Positions 17,691 through 26,233 of a stretch of 64,000 nucleotides of DNA are shown in pieces; positions within the stretch are counted from its first letter, which is position 1, and every line of letters begins with the position of its first letter. The stretch comes from Kangsaoukella pontilimi (lineage in GTDB: Bacteria > Pseudomonadota > Alphaproteobacteria > Rhodobacterales > Rhodobacteraceae): the NCBI RefSeq assembly GCF_009830125.1, contig NZ_WUPT01000001.1, positions 496,001 through 560,000 on the forward strand, given 5' to 3'. The notes under the pieces are model-generated. The model had not been told where the DNA came from. It made no database searches and worked only from the letters and a program-made list of their open reading frames with translations. The position numbers and the translations under genes were made by a program.

Positions 17691-18992
17691 ATGGCAGACC
17701 TTTCCACGAATTTCGTCGGCATCAAGAGCCCGAACCCCTTCTGGCTGGCCTCCGCGCCGCCGACCGACAAGGAATACAATGTCCGCCGTGCCTTCGAGGC
17801 AGGGTGGGGCGGGGTCGTCTGGAAGACGCTCGGTCTGGACCCGCACATCGTGAACGTCAACGGGCCGCGCTATGGCGTTGTCTACGGTGCCGACAGGCGT
17901 GTGCTTGGCATCAACAATATCGAGCTGATCACCGACCGCCCGCTGGAGACAAACCTGGAAGAAATCAAGCGGGTCAAGGCCGACTATCCGGACCGCGCCG
18001 TGATCGTTTCGCTCATGGTGCCTTGCGAGGAATGGGCGTGGAAGGAAATCCTGCCCAAGGTCGAGGATACCGGCTGCGACGGGATCGAGCTGAACTTCGG
18101 CTGCCCCCACGGGATGAGCGAGCGCGGCATGGGGGCCGCTGTGGGCCAGGTGCCGGAATACATCCAGATGGTGACCGAGTGGTGCAAGGCGAACACTCAC
18201 CTGCCGGTCCTCGTGAAGCTGACCCCCAATATCACCGACATCCGTTACCCCGCGCGGGCCGCTCACGCGGGTGGCGCGGATGGGGTCAGCCTGATCAACA
18301 CGATCTCGTCGATCACCAGCGTCAATCTCGACACGATGAGCCCCGAGCCCTCGATCGACGGGAAGGGCAGCCATGGCGGCTATTGCGGCCCTGCGGTCAA
18401 GCCCATCGCGCTGAACATGGTGGCCGAGATTGCCCGCGACCCCGAGACCGCCGGTCTGCCGATCAGCGGTATCGGCGGCGTGACCACGTGGCGCGATGCG
18501 GCGGAATTCCTGTCGCTCGGCGCGGGGTCGGTTCAGGTCTGCACGGCGGCGATGGTCTATGGGTTCGGCATCATCAAGGAACTGACGGCGGGCCTGTCCG
18601 ACTGGATGGACGAGAAGGGGTATACGTCCATTGATCAGGTCACGGGCCGCGCGGTTCCGAATGTCACCGACTGGCAGTACCTGAACCTGAACTACGTGAC
18701 GAAGGCGCGGATCGACCAGGACGCCTGCATCAAATGCGGTCGTTGCTACGCCGCCTGCGAGGATACCTCGCATCAGGCCATCGCGATGAAACCGGGCCGG
18801 GTCTTCGAGGTGATCGACGAGGAATGCGTCGCATGCAACCTCTGCGTCGATGTCTGCCCGGTCGAGGATTGCATCACGATGGAGCGTCTGGCCCCGGGTG
18901 AGGTCGATGCGCGGACGGGCAAGGTGGTCGAGGCGGACTACGCCAACTGGACCACGCATCCGAATAACCCCTCGGCCAAAGCGGCGGAATGA
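17691..18992 (+). CDS. preA: NAD-dependent dihydropyrimidine dehydrogenase subunit PreA
   Basis: 433 residues. A TIM-barrel FMN domain (LSTNFVGIKSPNPFWLASAP, ELNFGCPHGMSERGMGAAVG, GIGGVTTWRDAAEFLSLGAG) followed by a C-terminal 2x[4Fe-4S] ferredoxin domain: CIKCGRCYAACED and CVACNLCVDVCPVEDC. The catalytic Cys-containing loop of pyrimidine dehydrogenases is consistent with NFGCPHG. It reduces uracil and thymine to the dihydro forms. The ATGA overlap couples it to the HEAT-repeat gene. Confidence 0.95.
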   Translation: MADLSTNFVGIKSPNPFWLASAPPTDKEYNVRRAFEAGWGGVVWKTLGLDPHIVNVNGPRYGVVYGADRRVLGINNIELITDRPLETNLEEIKRVKADYPDRAVIVSLMVPCEEWAWKEILPKVEDTGCDGIELNFGCPHGMSERGMGAAVGQVPEYIQMVTEWCKANTHLPVLVKLTPNITDIRYPARAAHAGGADGVSLINTISSITSVNLDTMSPEPSIDGKGSHGGYCGPAVKPIALNMVAEIARDPETAGLPISGIGGVTTWRDAAEFLSLGAGSVQVCTAAMVYGFGIIKELTAGLSDWMDEKGYTSIDQVTGRAVPNVTDWQYLNLNYVTKARIDQDACIKCGRCYAACEDTSHQAIAMKPGRVFEVIDEECVACNLCVDVCPVEDCITMERLAPGEVDARTGKVVEADYANWTTHPNNPSAKAAE

Positions 18993-19378
18993 GCGAGCGG
19001 GTGCGCGCCACACTGCGCGCGCTCGACAAGCCGACCTGGGCAGAGATCGAACCCGTTCAGGAAGAGGTTTATGCTCTCGGGGACCGCATCTTTCCCGACG
19101 CGCTCGACATCTATTCCGAACTTCGCGGATGGAGAGCGCGGGCGGCGCTTGTCTTTGCGGCCATGTCCTTTGCCAAGTCCCATCCCGATGCCGTGACACT
19201 TGCCGTGGCCGCCTTGCAGGACAAGAGCGCCCATGTCCGGGCGCATGCCTGCATGCTGCTATCGCTGTCCGGCCGAAAGGACGTTCTGCCCGCGCTCGAG
19301 GCATTGCTGTCGCACAAGTCGGAAATGACGCGTTCTGACGCGGCGCGTGCCATCGAGGATATCCGCGCCGCGCATTAG
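18989..19378 (+). CDS. HEAT-repeat-like small protein
   Basis: 129 residues, all helical, with at least two HEAT-like units (AVTLAVAALQDKSAHVRAHA, ACMLLSLSGRKDVLPALEAL, EMTRSDAARAIEDIRAAH). It overlaps preA by four bases and so is the third gene of the pyrimidine dehydrogenase operon. HEAT proteins are scaffolds; an assembly or stability role for PreTA is possible but is inferred from position only. Confidence 0.75.
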   Translation: MSERVRATLRALDKPTWAEIEPVQEEVYALGDRIFPDALDIYSELRGWRARAALVFAAMSFAKSHPDAVTLAVAALQDKSAHVRAHACMLLSLSGRKDVLPALEALLSHKSEMTRSDAARAIEDIRAAH

Positions 19379-19391
19379 GCTGCCTGGCGGT

Positions 19392-19898
19392 TCAGCTTCG
19401 CACGTCGACCGAGGTGCCGGGTGCTGCAGGTTCGGAGAGGCGCCGCGATTCCGCAAATCCCGCCTCGGCACGCGCAGCCTCAGGCGCCTGCGCCTCGTCG
19501 GTACCGCCGCCTGCCGTTTCAGATGACTCGGTTGCGGCGCTGTCTTCCGACGCCTCCGCCGCTTCGCCCGAGACGATTTCGCTCAGAAGATCAGGCGGTT
19601 CCAGTGCCGTCCTTGCCTGCTGTTCAAGAAGGGTCTCCTTGAAGGCGGGCGGTGGGCCCGCAGGGAGATCTCTTGCCTTTTGCCGACCCTCGTTCGTCTC
19701 GCCCTCGCGCAGTTTCGGCGGCAGGGTGGACTGTTTGACGGCATCGACCGCGCGCAGGGTCTCTGCGCGCAGGTTGGCCGGTCCCGCCTCGCCGGTCGTG
19801 GCGGCGGCTGGAGGTTGCTGCGTCTGGCTGGGTGCCGACGCGGCTTCGGCGCCGACAGGTTTGACGGGCGCCGTTGGTACGGAAACTGGCGATAACAT
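19392..19898 (-). CDS. Hypothetical Ala/Glu/Pro-rich protein, probably disordered
   Basis: 168 residues, low complexity throughout (A, E, P, S, T), no hydrophobic segment, no signal peptide and no recognised domain. A possible amphipathic stretch is PPAFKETLLEQQARTALEPP. It sits convergent to the HEAT gene and 55 bases downstream of rutR on the same strand. The frame is long and on the coding strand of its neighbour, but compositional bias in GC-rich DNA can also create such frames, so confidence is moderate. Confidence 0.55.
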   Translation of the reverse strand: MLSPVSVPTAPVKPVGAEAASAPSQTQQPPAAATTGEAGPANLRAETLRAVDAVKQSTLPPKLREGETNEGRQKARDLPAGPPPAFKETLLEQQARTALEPPDLLSEIVSGEAAEASEDSAATESSETAGGGTDEAQAPEAARAEAGFAESRRLSEPAAPGTSVDVRS

Positions 19899-19953
19899 GG
19901 CCCGATTCCCCGAATCGCGCCCCCACCATCTTTCCGGTTTAGACCTCGAATCC

Positions 19954-20586
19954 TTAGATCGGGTTAACGCCGCCGGGCGTCAGGGCGCGGCGGTAGAAAT
20001 CGGACAGGAAGGCAGCCGCCTGGTCCAGATGCTCGCTGTCCTCGGGCGCAAGGATGCCCCGCACCTGAGCGTCGAAATCGGCGTAATGCTGGGTCGTCGC
20101 CCAGATCGAAAAAATCAGGTGATGTGGGTCGACAGGGGCCAGTCTCCCCGCGCGCTCCCACGCTCGGATGATCCCGGCGGTCTCGTCGACGAGGTCCCGG
20201 AGCGGCCCCTTGATCTGGTCCAGAATGCGCGGCGCGCCCTGCACGATCTCGTTTGCGAAAAGCCGGCTTTCGCGCGGAAACTCCCGGCTCATCTGAAGTT
20301 TGCGCATGACGTAGGACAAAAGTTCTTCAACCGGGTCGCCCGACGCGTCGATCTCGCGCATGGGGTCGAGCCAAGTGTCCAGAAGCGTCGACAGAAGCTG
20401 CGTGTAGATCTCTTCCTTCGACGCGAAATAATAAAGCACGTTCGGCTTCGACAGCCCGGCCGCATCCGCGATCTGGTCCAGCGTCGCGCCCCGGAAGCCT
20501 TCGGTCGAGAACACGCCCAACGCCCCGTCCAGAATCGCCTCGCGGTTCTTCTTCTGAATGCGGGTCCGGGGGCGTTCGACGTTCAA
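19954..20586 (-). CDS. rutR: TetR-family pyrimidine regulator RutR
   Basis: 210 residues. N-terminal HTH: REAILDGALGVFSTEGFRGA, TLDQIADAAGLSKPNVLYYF and ASKEEIYTQLL. The C-terminal ligand domain has RutR-like features (FANEIVQGAPRILDQIKGPL, IFSIWATTQHYADF). RutR represses pyrimidine catabolism and is released by uracil or thymine. A matching palindromic operator lies 129 bases upstream, between it and the divergent aminotransferase gene. Confidence 0.93.
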   Translation of the reverse strand: MNVERPRTRIQKKNREAILDGALGVFSTEGFRGATLDQIADAAGLSKPNVLYYFASKEEIYTQLLSTLLDTWLDPMREIDASGDPVEELLSYVMRKLQMSREFPRESRLFANEIVQGAPRILDQIKGPLRDLVDETAGIIRAWERAGRLAPVDPHHLIFSIWATTQHYADFDAQVRGILAPEDSEHLDQAAAFLSDFYRRALTPGGVNPI

Positions 20587-20713
20587 ACTTTTTTCCTTGT
20601 TTCACATTTCATGCGGCGCAAGATGACGCGCGCAAGTTTTGAGCATTTGCCAAGCAGACGGGCGTTTCCCGGTTCCGGTGCTTGACTGCCCTATACGCTC
20701 TGCTAGCGTGATC

Positions 20714-20730
20714 CTGACCATTTGGTCAAA
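20714..20730 (+). promoter_or_regulatory. RutR operator
   Basis: TGACCATTTGGTCA at 20715-20728 is a dyad (TGACCA-TT-TGGTCA) matching the RutR consensus TTGACCANNTGGTCAA at nearly every position. It lies in the divergent interval between rutR and the aminotransferase gene, 34 bases before the latter's ATG, positioned to repress it and possibly rutR. Confidence 0.85.
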
Positions 20731-20761
20731 CAATTTGAGGCCTTCTCCCAGAGGTATGAAA

Positions 20762-22084
20762 ATGGCTCTCGACCGTCCCAAAGTGCCAAACGACCTGTCC
20801 GCGTTCTGGATGCCCTTCACGGCGAACCGGCAGTTCAAGAAAGCGCCCCGCATGTTCGTGGGCGCCAAGGACATGCATTACACAACCGCCGACGGCCGCG
20901 AGGTGCTGGACGGGACGGCGGGTCTCTGGTGCTGCAACGCGGGCCACTGCCGCCCCAAGATCACCGAGGCGATCCAGAAGCAGGCGGCCGAGCTCGACTA
21001 TGCGCCGGCCTTTCAGATGGGCCACCCGCGCGCATTCGAGCTGGCAAGCGCTCTGCGCGACATCGCGCCCGAGGGCATGGAACATGTCTTCTTCACCAAC
21101 TCGGGCTCGGAAAGCGTCGAGACCGCGCTGAAAATCGCGCTGGCCTATCACCGCGCGCGGGGCGAGGGGCACCGGACCCGGCTGGTCGGCCGGGAAAAGG
21201 GCTATCACGGCGTCAATTTCGGCGGGATTTCGGTGGGGGGCATCACGAACAACAAGCGGATGTTCCCGTCCTTGCCGAACGTCACGCATATCCCGGCCAC
21301 CCATCTTAAGGAAAACGCCTTTTCGCGCGGTCAGCCCGAGCACGGCGCGGACCTTGCCGACGAGCTGGAGCGTCAGGCGGCCATCTATGGCGGCGAGACC
21401 ATCGCGGCCTGCATCGTCGAACCGGTGGCGGGGTCTGCGGGCGTGATCCTGCCGCCCAAAGGGTATCTGGAGCGGCTGCGCGCGATCTGCGATCGTCATG
21501 GCATTCTGCTGATCTTCGACGAGGTCATCACCGGCTTTGGCCGCATGGGGGCGCCCTTCGCCGCGCAACGCTTTGGCGTGATGCCCGACCTTATCACCTG
21601 CGCCAAGGGCCTGACCTCGGGTGTCATTCCGATGGGCGCGGTTCTGGCCACCTCGGCCATTCACGACGCCTTCATGGAAGGTCCCGAGCACGTGATCGAG
21701 TTCTTCCACGGCTACACCTATTCCGGCACGCCCATCGCTGCCGCAGCCGGTCTGGCGACGCTTGAGACCTACAAGGAAGAGGGGCTGTTCGAGCGGGCGC
21801 TGGAGATGGAGGAATACTGGGGCGACGCCGTACATTCGCTCGCCGACCATCCCCATGTGATCGACGTCAGGAACCTCGGGCTGATCGGCGCGATCGAGCT
21901 TGAGCCCATCGCGGGCGAGCCGACCAAGCGCGCCTTCTCGGCCTTCCTGGATGCTTACGAGAAAGGCATCCTGATCCGCACGACCGGGGACATCATCGCG
22001 ATGTCGCCGCCGCTGATCATCGAGAAGGCGCATATCGACCAGCTGGTCGGCACGCTGTCGGACGTGCTGAAACGCGTACACTAG
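20762..22084 (+). CDS. Omega-amino acid (beta-alanine):pyruvate aminotransferase
   Basis: 440 residues from ATG 20762; GAGG at 20751-20754 gives proper spacing, whereas the ATG at 20756 is too close. Class III PLP aminotransferase: NSGSESVETALKIALAYHRA, GYHGVNFGGISVGG, IFDEVITGFGRMGAP and the PLP Lys in LITCAKGLTSGVIPMG. Opening with SAFWMPFTANRQFKKAPRMF is typical of beta-alanine:pyruvate transaminases. It converts beta-alanine, the end product of uracil degradation, to malonate semialdehyde. Likely RutR-repressed. Confidence 0.92.
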   Translation: MALDRPKVPNDLSAFWMPFTANRQFKKAPRMFVGAKDMHYTTADGREVLDGTAGLWCCNAGHCRPKITEAIQKQAAELDYAPAFQMGHPRAFELASALRDIAPEGMEHVFFTNSGSESVETALKIALAYHRARGEGHRTRLVGREKGYHGVNFGGISVGGITNNKRMFPSLPNVTHIPATHLKENAFSRGQPEHGADLADELERQAAIYGGETIAACIVEPVAGSAGVILPPKGYLERLRAICDRHGILLIFDEVITGFGRMGAPFAAQRFGVMPDLITCAKGLTSGVIPMGAVLATSAIHDAFMEGPEHVIEFFHGYTYSGTPIAAAAGLATLETYKEEGLFERALEMEEYWGDAVHSLADHPHVIDVRNLGLIGAIELEPIAGEPTKRAFSAFLDAYEKGILIRTTGDIIAMSPPLIIEKAHIDQLVGTLSDVLKRVH

Positions 22085-22104
22085 GACCAACACGGGGGAG
22101 AGAC

Positions 22105-23355
22105 ATGGCCGCACCTGCCGCCAACATGAAGATCGATGGCGACCGGCTTTGGGACAGCCTGATGGAAATGGCCAAGATCGGGCCGGGCGTCGCGGGCGGG
22201 AACAACCGCCAGACGTTGACCGACGAGGATGCCGAGGGCCGCGCGCTGTTCCGGAAATGGTGCGAAGAGGCCGGCCTGACCATGGGCGTCGACGAGATGG
22301 GCAACATGTTCATGCGACGCGAGGGGACGGACCCCGACGCGCTTCCGGTCTATGTGGGCAGTCACCTCGATACTCAGCCCACGGGCGGCAAGTATGACGG
22401 AGTTCTGGGCGTCCTCGGCGGGTTGGAGGTGATCCGCACGTTGAACGATCTGGATATCCGCACGAAGCATCCCATCGTCGTCACCAACTGGACGAACGAA
22501 GAGGGCACGCGGTTCGCGCCCGCCATGCTGGCCTCGGGCGTTTTCGCGGGCAAGCACGGGCTGGACTGGGCCTATGACCGGGTCGACGCCAAGGGCAAAC
22601 GCTTTGGCGACGAGCTGGAGCGGATCGGCTGGAAGGGCGAGGAAAAGGTCGGCGCGCGAGACATGCACGCCTTTTTCGAGCTGCACATCGAACAGGGCCC
22701 GATCCTGGAGGCCGAGGGCAAGGAGATCGGGGTCGTCACTCACGGTCAGGGCCTGCGCTGGATCGAATGCACGGTGACGGGCAAGGAGAGCCATACCGGC
22801 TCGACGCCCATGCATATGCGGAAGAACGCAGGGCGTGGGCTGGCTCTGGTGACCGAGCTGGTCCACGAGATCGCGATGAAGAACCAGCCGAATGCCGTGG
22901 GGGCCATTGGCCATATCGACGTCTATCCCAACAGCCGCAACATCATTCCGGGCAAGGTGGTCTTCACCGTCGACATGCGGACACACCTGCTCGACAAGCT
23001 GAATGGCATGGTCGCGGAATTCATGGAGCGCGCGCCCGCGCTCTGTGAGGAGATCGGTGTCGAATTCGCATGCGAGATCGTCGGCCAGTTCGACCCGCCC
23101 GCCTTCGACGAGGGCTGCGTAGCGGCGGTCCGGAATGCGGCCGAGCGGCTGGGCTACAGCCATATGGACATCGTCTCGGGCGCGGGCCACGACGCCTGCT
23201 GGATTAACGACGTGGCGCCGACCGCCATGGTCATGTGCCCCTGCGTCGATGGTCTGAGCCACAACGAGGCGGAAGAGATCAGCAAGGAGTGGGCGGCCGC
23301 GGGAGCGGATGTCCTGTTCCACGCGGTCGTGGAGACCGCGGAGATCGTGGAATGA
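22105..23355 (+). CDS. Zn-dependent N-carbamoyl-beta-alanine amidohydrolase (beta-ureidopropionase)
   Basis: 416 residues, M20-family amidohydrolase. Metal-binding positions: SHLDTQPTGGKYDGVLGVLG, WTNEEGTRFAPAM and HIEQGPILE, with SGAGHDACWI and a His near the end (DGLSHNEAEE). This subfamily comprises ureidopropionase, allantoate and L-carbamoylase enzymes. Context (dihydropyrimidinase, PreTA, beta-alanine transaminase) selects ureidopropionase. It begins 20 bases after the aminotransferase. Confidence 0.92.
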   Translation: MAAPAANMKIDGDRLWDSLMEMAKIGPGVAGGNNRQTLTDEDAEGRALFRKWCEEAGLTMGVDEMGNMFMRREGTDPDALPVYVGSHLDTQPTGGKYDGVLGVLGGLEVIRTLNDLDIRTKHPIVVTNWTNEEGTRFAPAMLASGVFAGKHGLDWAYDRVDAKGKRFGDELERIGWKGEEKVGARDMHAFFELHIEQGPILEAEGKEIGVVTHGQGLRWIECTVTGKESHTGSTPMHMRKNAGRGLALVTELVHEIAMKNQPNAVGAIGHIDVYPNSRNIIPGKVVFTVDMRTHLLDKLNGMVAEFMERAPALCEEIGVEFACEIVGQFDPPAFDEGCVAAVRNAAERLGYSHMDIVSGAGHDACWINDVAPTAMVMCPCVDGLSHNEAEEISKEWAAAGADVLFHAVVETAEIVE

Positions 23356-23356
23356 G

Positions 23357-23443
23357 CAAAACTCTTGAAAAGAGTTTTGGCCAATTCCTTCAAAAGGAAT
23401 TGGTGTTGGGGGCGCTGCCCCCAAACCCCCGGGATATTTAGGG
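23357..23443 (+). repeat. Triple-hairpin intergenic element (Rhodobacteraceae-type)
   Basis: Three perfect hairpins in tandem: CAAAACTCTT (23357-23366)/AAGAGTTTTG (23370-23379), CCAATTCCTT (23381-23390)/AAGGAATTGG (23394-23403) and TTGGGGGC (23406-23413)/GCCCCCAA (23417-23424), each with a three-base loop, followed by CCCCGGGATATTTA. It begins one base after the ureidopropionase stop. I recall similar GCTGCCCCC...GGGATATTT elements in many Rhodobacteraceae intergenic spaces. It may stabilise or punctuate mRNA inside the operon. Confidence 0.8.
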
Positions 23444-23470
23444 GCCGATAATGAGACAAAGGGGAGCGAT

Positions 23471-24925
23471 ATGAGCACAGTCATCAAGAACGGCACCGTG
23501 GTGACCGCCGATCTGAGTTACGAGGCGGACGTGTTGATCGAGGACGGCGTGATCGTCCAGATCGGCAAGGGCCTGAAGGGCGATCGAGAGCTGGATGCGA
23601 CCGGTTGCTACGTGATGCCGGGCGGAATCGACCCTCATACGCATCTCGAAATGCCGTTCATGGGCACCTATTCCTCTGATGACTTCGAGTCGGGAACGCG
23701 CGCCGCGCTGTCGGGCGGCACCACCATGGTCGTAGACTTCGTTCTGCCGTCACCCGGTCAGGGTCTGCTCGATGCCAAGCAGATGTGGCACAACAAGTCC
23801 ACGCGGGCCAATTGCGACTATTCCTACCACATGGCCGTGACCTGGTGGGGCGAGCAGGTCTTCGACGAGATGAAGACAGTGATCGAGCAGGAAGGCATCA
23901 CCACCTTCAAGCATTTCATGGCCTACAAGGGCGCGCTGATGGTCAATGACGACGAGCTTTACGCGTCGTTCCAGCGTCTGGCCGAACTGGGCGGTATCGC
24001 CATGGTCCATGCCGAGAACGGCGATGTGGTGGCCGAGCTGTCCGCGAAGCTTCTGGCCGAGGGGAACACGGGCCCCGAGGCGCATGCCTATTCGCGGCCC
24101 TCTCAGGTCGAGGGCGAGGCCACCAATCGAGCCATCATGATCGCTGATATGGCGGGCGTGCCGCTGTACGTCGTGCATACCTCTTGCGAAGAGGCGCATG
24201 AGGCGATCCGGCGCGCCAAGCAGCAGGGCAAGCGCGTCTGGGGTGAGCCTTTGATCCAGCACCTGACGCTGGATGAGACCGAGTATTTCAACAAGGACTG
24301 GGACCATGCAGCGCGCCGCGTGATGTCGCCGCCCTTTCGGAACAAGCAGCATCAGGACAGTCTCTGGGCAGGGCTCCAGTCGGGGTCACTGTCCGTTGTC
24401 GCGACCGACCACTGCGCCTTTACCACCGAGCAGAAGCGCTTCGGGGTGGGGGACTTCACCAAGATCCCCAACGGCACCGGCGGTCTGGAAGACCGGATGC
24501 CGATGCTCTGGACCCATGGGGTGAACACGGGCCGTCTGACGCCAAACGAATTCGTGGCTGTGACCTCGACCAATATCGCGAAGATTCTCAACTGCTATCC
24601 GAAGAAGGGCGCGATCCTGGTCGGCGCGGATGCCGATATCGTGGTCTGGGACCCGGAAAAGACCAAGACGATCAGCGCCAAGACCCAGCAATCGGCAATC
24701 GACTACAACGTCTTCGAGGGCAAGCAGGTGAAGGGCCTGCCGCGCTTCACCCTGAACCGTGGCCATTTGGCCGTCCATGACGGCGATATCCGCACGCAGG
24801 AGGGCCATGGCGAATTCGTCAAGCGCGAGGCCAACAACCCGGTCAACAAGGCGCTCTCGTCGTGGAAGGAACTGACGGCGCCGCGCCCGGTCGAGCGGAC
24901 GGGCATACCGGCAACGGGTGTTTGA
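23471..24925 (+). CDS. Dihydropyrimidinase (D-hydantoinase)
   Basis: 484 residues, cyclic amidohydrolase. Metal site HTHLEMPFMG; carboxylated Lys in FKHFMAYKGALM; His ligands in MVHAENGD and VVHTSCEEAHEA; Asp in VATDHCAF; substrate-loop NGTGGLEDRMPMLW. It opens dihydrouracil and dihydrothymine rings to the N-carbamoyl amino acids used by the upstream amidohydrolase. RBS AAAGGGGAG precedes ATG 23471. It shares an overlapping stop/start with the DUF4240 gene. Confidence 0.95.
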   Translation: MSTVIKNGTVVTADLSYEADVLIEDGVIVQIGKGLKGDRELDATGCYVMPGGIDPHTHLEMPFMGTYSSDDFESGTRAALSGGTTMVVDFVLPSPGQGLLDAKQMWHNKSTRANCDYSYHMAVTWWGEQVFDEMKTVIEQEGITTFKHFMAYKGALMVNDDELYASFQRLAELGGIAMVHAENGDVVAELSAKLLAEGNTGPEAHAYSRPSQVEGEATNRAIMIADMAGVPLYVVHTSCEEAHEAIRRAKQQGKRVWGEPLIQHLTLDETEYFNKDWDHAARRVMSPPFRNKQHQDSLWAGLQSGSLSVVATDHCAFTTEQKRFGVGDFTKIPNGTGGLEDRMPMLWTHGVNTGRLTPNEFVAVTSTNIAKILNCYPKKGAILVGADADIVVWDPEKTKTISAKTQQSAIDYNVFEGKQVKGLPRFTLNRGHLAVHDGDIRTQEGHGEFVKREANNPVNKALSSWKELTAPRPVERTGIPATGV

Positions 24926-25425
24926 TGGTCAAGACGCTTAGCGACCGCTTCTGGAGTATCATCGACGCCACCGTCGACGACGACGAGGACCGCCAGATCG
25001 AGGCTCTGACCGAAGTGCTCGAAAAGCTCTCGATCGAACAGCTTGTGGCCTATGACCGTGATTTCCATGCCGCCTCTTCCGCCGCCTATCGCTGGGACCT
25101 CTGGGGCGCGGCCTATATCATCAATGGCGGCTGTTCTGATGACGGGTTCATGGATTTCAGGTCGTGGCTGATTGCGCAGGGGCGGGCCGTCTACGAGGCG
25201 GCGCTGGCGAGTCCGGAAAGCCTAGCAGACCATATCCAGTCGGATTACGCGATGTTCGAGGAATTCGCCTATGTCCATCTGGAGATCTACGAGGAGAAGA
25301 CGGGTGATCTCTTCCCGTCCGACGATCTTTCACATCCAAGTGAACCGGTGGGGGTGAAGTGGCAGGAAGAAAAACTGGACGACATGTTTCCCCTCCTGAC
25401 GAAGAAGGTGAAGAGCTTTGAGTGA
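24925..25425 (+). CDS. DUF4240 domain protein
   Basis: Start ATG 24925, overlapping the dihydropyrimidinase TGA (TGATG). 166 residues. DUF4240 features: FWSIIDATVDDDEDRQIEAL, AYDRDFHAASSAAYRWDLWG, AYIINGGCSDDGFMDFRSWL and ESLADHIQSDYAMFEEFAYV. Function unknown; cytosolic. It sits between catabolic enzyme and transporter genes and overlaps the ABC ATPase start by eight bases, so it belongs to the operon. Confidence 0.82.
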   Translation: MVKTLSDRFWSIIDATVDDDEDRQIEALTEVLEKLSIEQLVAYDRDFHAASSAAYRWDLWGAAYIINGGCSDDGFMDFRSWLIAQGRAVYEAALASPESLADHIQSDYAMFEEFAYVHLEIYEEKTGDLFPSDDLSHPSEPVGVKWQEEKLDDMFPLLTKKVKSFE

Positions 25426-26233
25426 AGCTGCCGCAATACAAGCGCCGGGACCGGCGGATGTGGTCATTGGGGCGGACAATGTCTCTCTGACGTTCCAGAC
25501 GAATGACGGCCCTGTCCACGCGCTGAAGGACGTGAATCTCACCGTCGAACGGGGGGAGTTCGTGTCCTTCATCGGGCCGTCGGGTTGCGGGAAGACCACT
25601 TTCCTGCGCGCCATCGCGGCGCTGGAGCATCCGACCGGCGGCACGCTCAGCGTCAACGGCATGACGCCGGACGAGGCGCGGCGGGCGCGCGCCTATGGCT
25701 ATGTGTTCCAGGCGGCTGGGCTGTACCCGTGGCGGACGATTGCGGGGAACATCCGTCTGCCCTTGGAGATAATGGGCTACTCGAAGTCCGAGATGGACGA
25801 GAGGGTGAAGAACGTCCTGGAACTCGTTGAATTGTCCGGGTTCGGAAAGAAGTACCCCTGGCAGTTGTCGGGAGGGATGCAGCAGCGTGCCTCGATCGCG
25901 CGGGCGCTGGCTTTCGACGCGGATATCCTCCTGATGGATGAGCCTTTCGGGGCGCTAGACGAGATCGTGCGCGACCGTCTGAACGAGGAATTGCTCAGCC
26001 TCTGGGCGCGGACCGGCAAGACCATCGGCTTCGTCACGCATTCGATCCCCGAGGCGGTCTACCTCTCGACCAAGATCGTCGTGATGAGCCCGCGACCGGG
26101 CCGGATCACCGACGTGATCGAAAGCCCGCTGCCGAAGGAGCGCCCGCTCGATATCCGTGACACGCCCGAGTTCATCGAGGTGGCGCATCGTGTGCGGGAT
26201 GGCCTCCGAGCGGGGCATGGGGACGAATTGTGA
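25418..26233 (+). CDS. ABC transporter ATP-binding protein (nitrate/taurine/NMT1-type)
   Basis: 271 residues starting at TTG 25418, with GAAGGTGAAG upstream and an eight-base overlap with the previous gene. Walker A IGPSGCGKTTFLRA, Q-loop VFQAAGLYPW, signature LSGGMQQRASIARALAFDAD, Walker B ILLMDEPFGALDEI and switch His FVTHSIPEAV. It is the SsuB/TauB/ThiZ-like class and energises the two permeases that follow. The short MSPRPGRI motif is typical of this class. Confidence 0.92.
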   Translation: MSEAAAIQAPGPADVVIGADNVSLTFQTNDGPVHALKDVNLTVERGEFVSFIGPSGCGKTTFLRAIAALEHPTGGTLSVNGMTPDEARRARAYGYVFQAAGLYPWRTIAGNIRLPLEIMGYSKSEMDERVKNVLELVELSGFGKKYPWQLSGGMQQRASIARALAFDADILLMDEPFGALDEIVRDRLNEELLSLWARTGKTIGFVTHSIPEAVYLSTKIVVMSPRPGRITDVIESPLPKERPLDIRDTPEFIEVAHRVRDGLRAGHGDEL

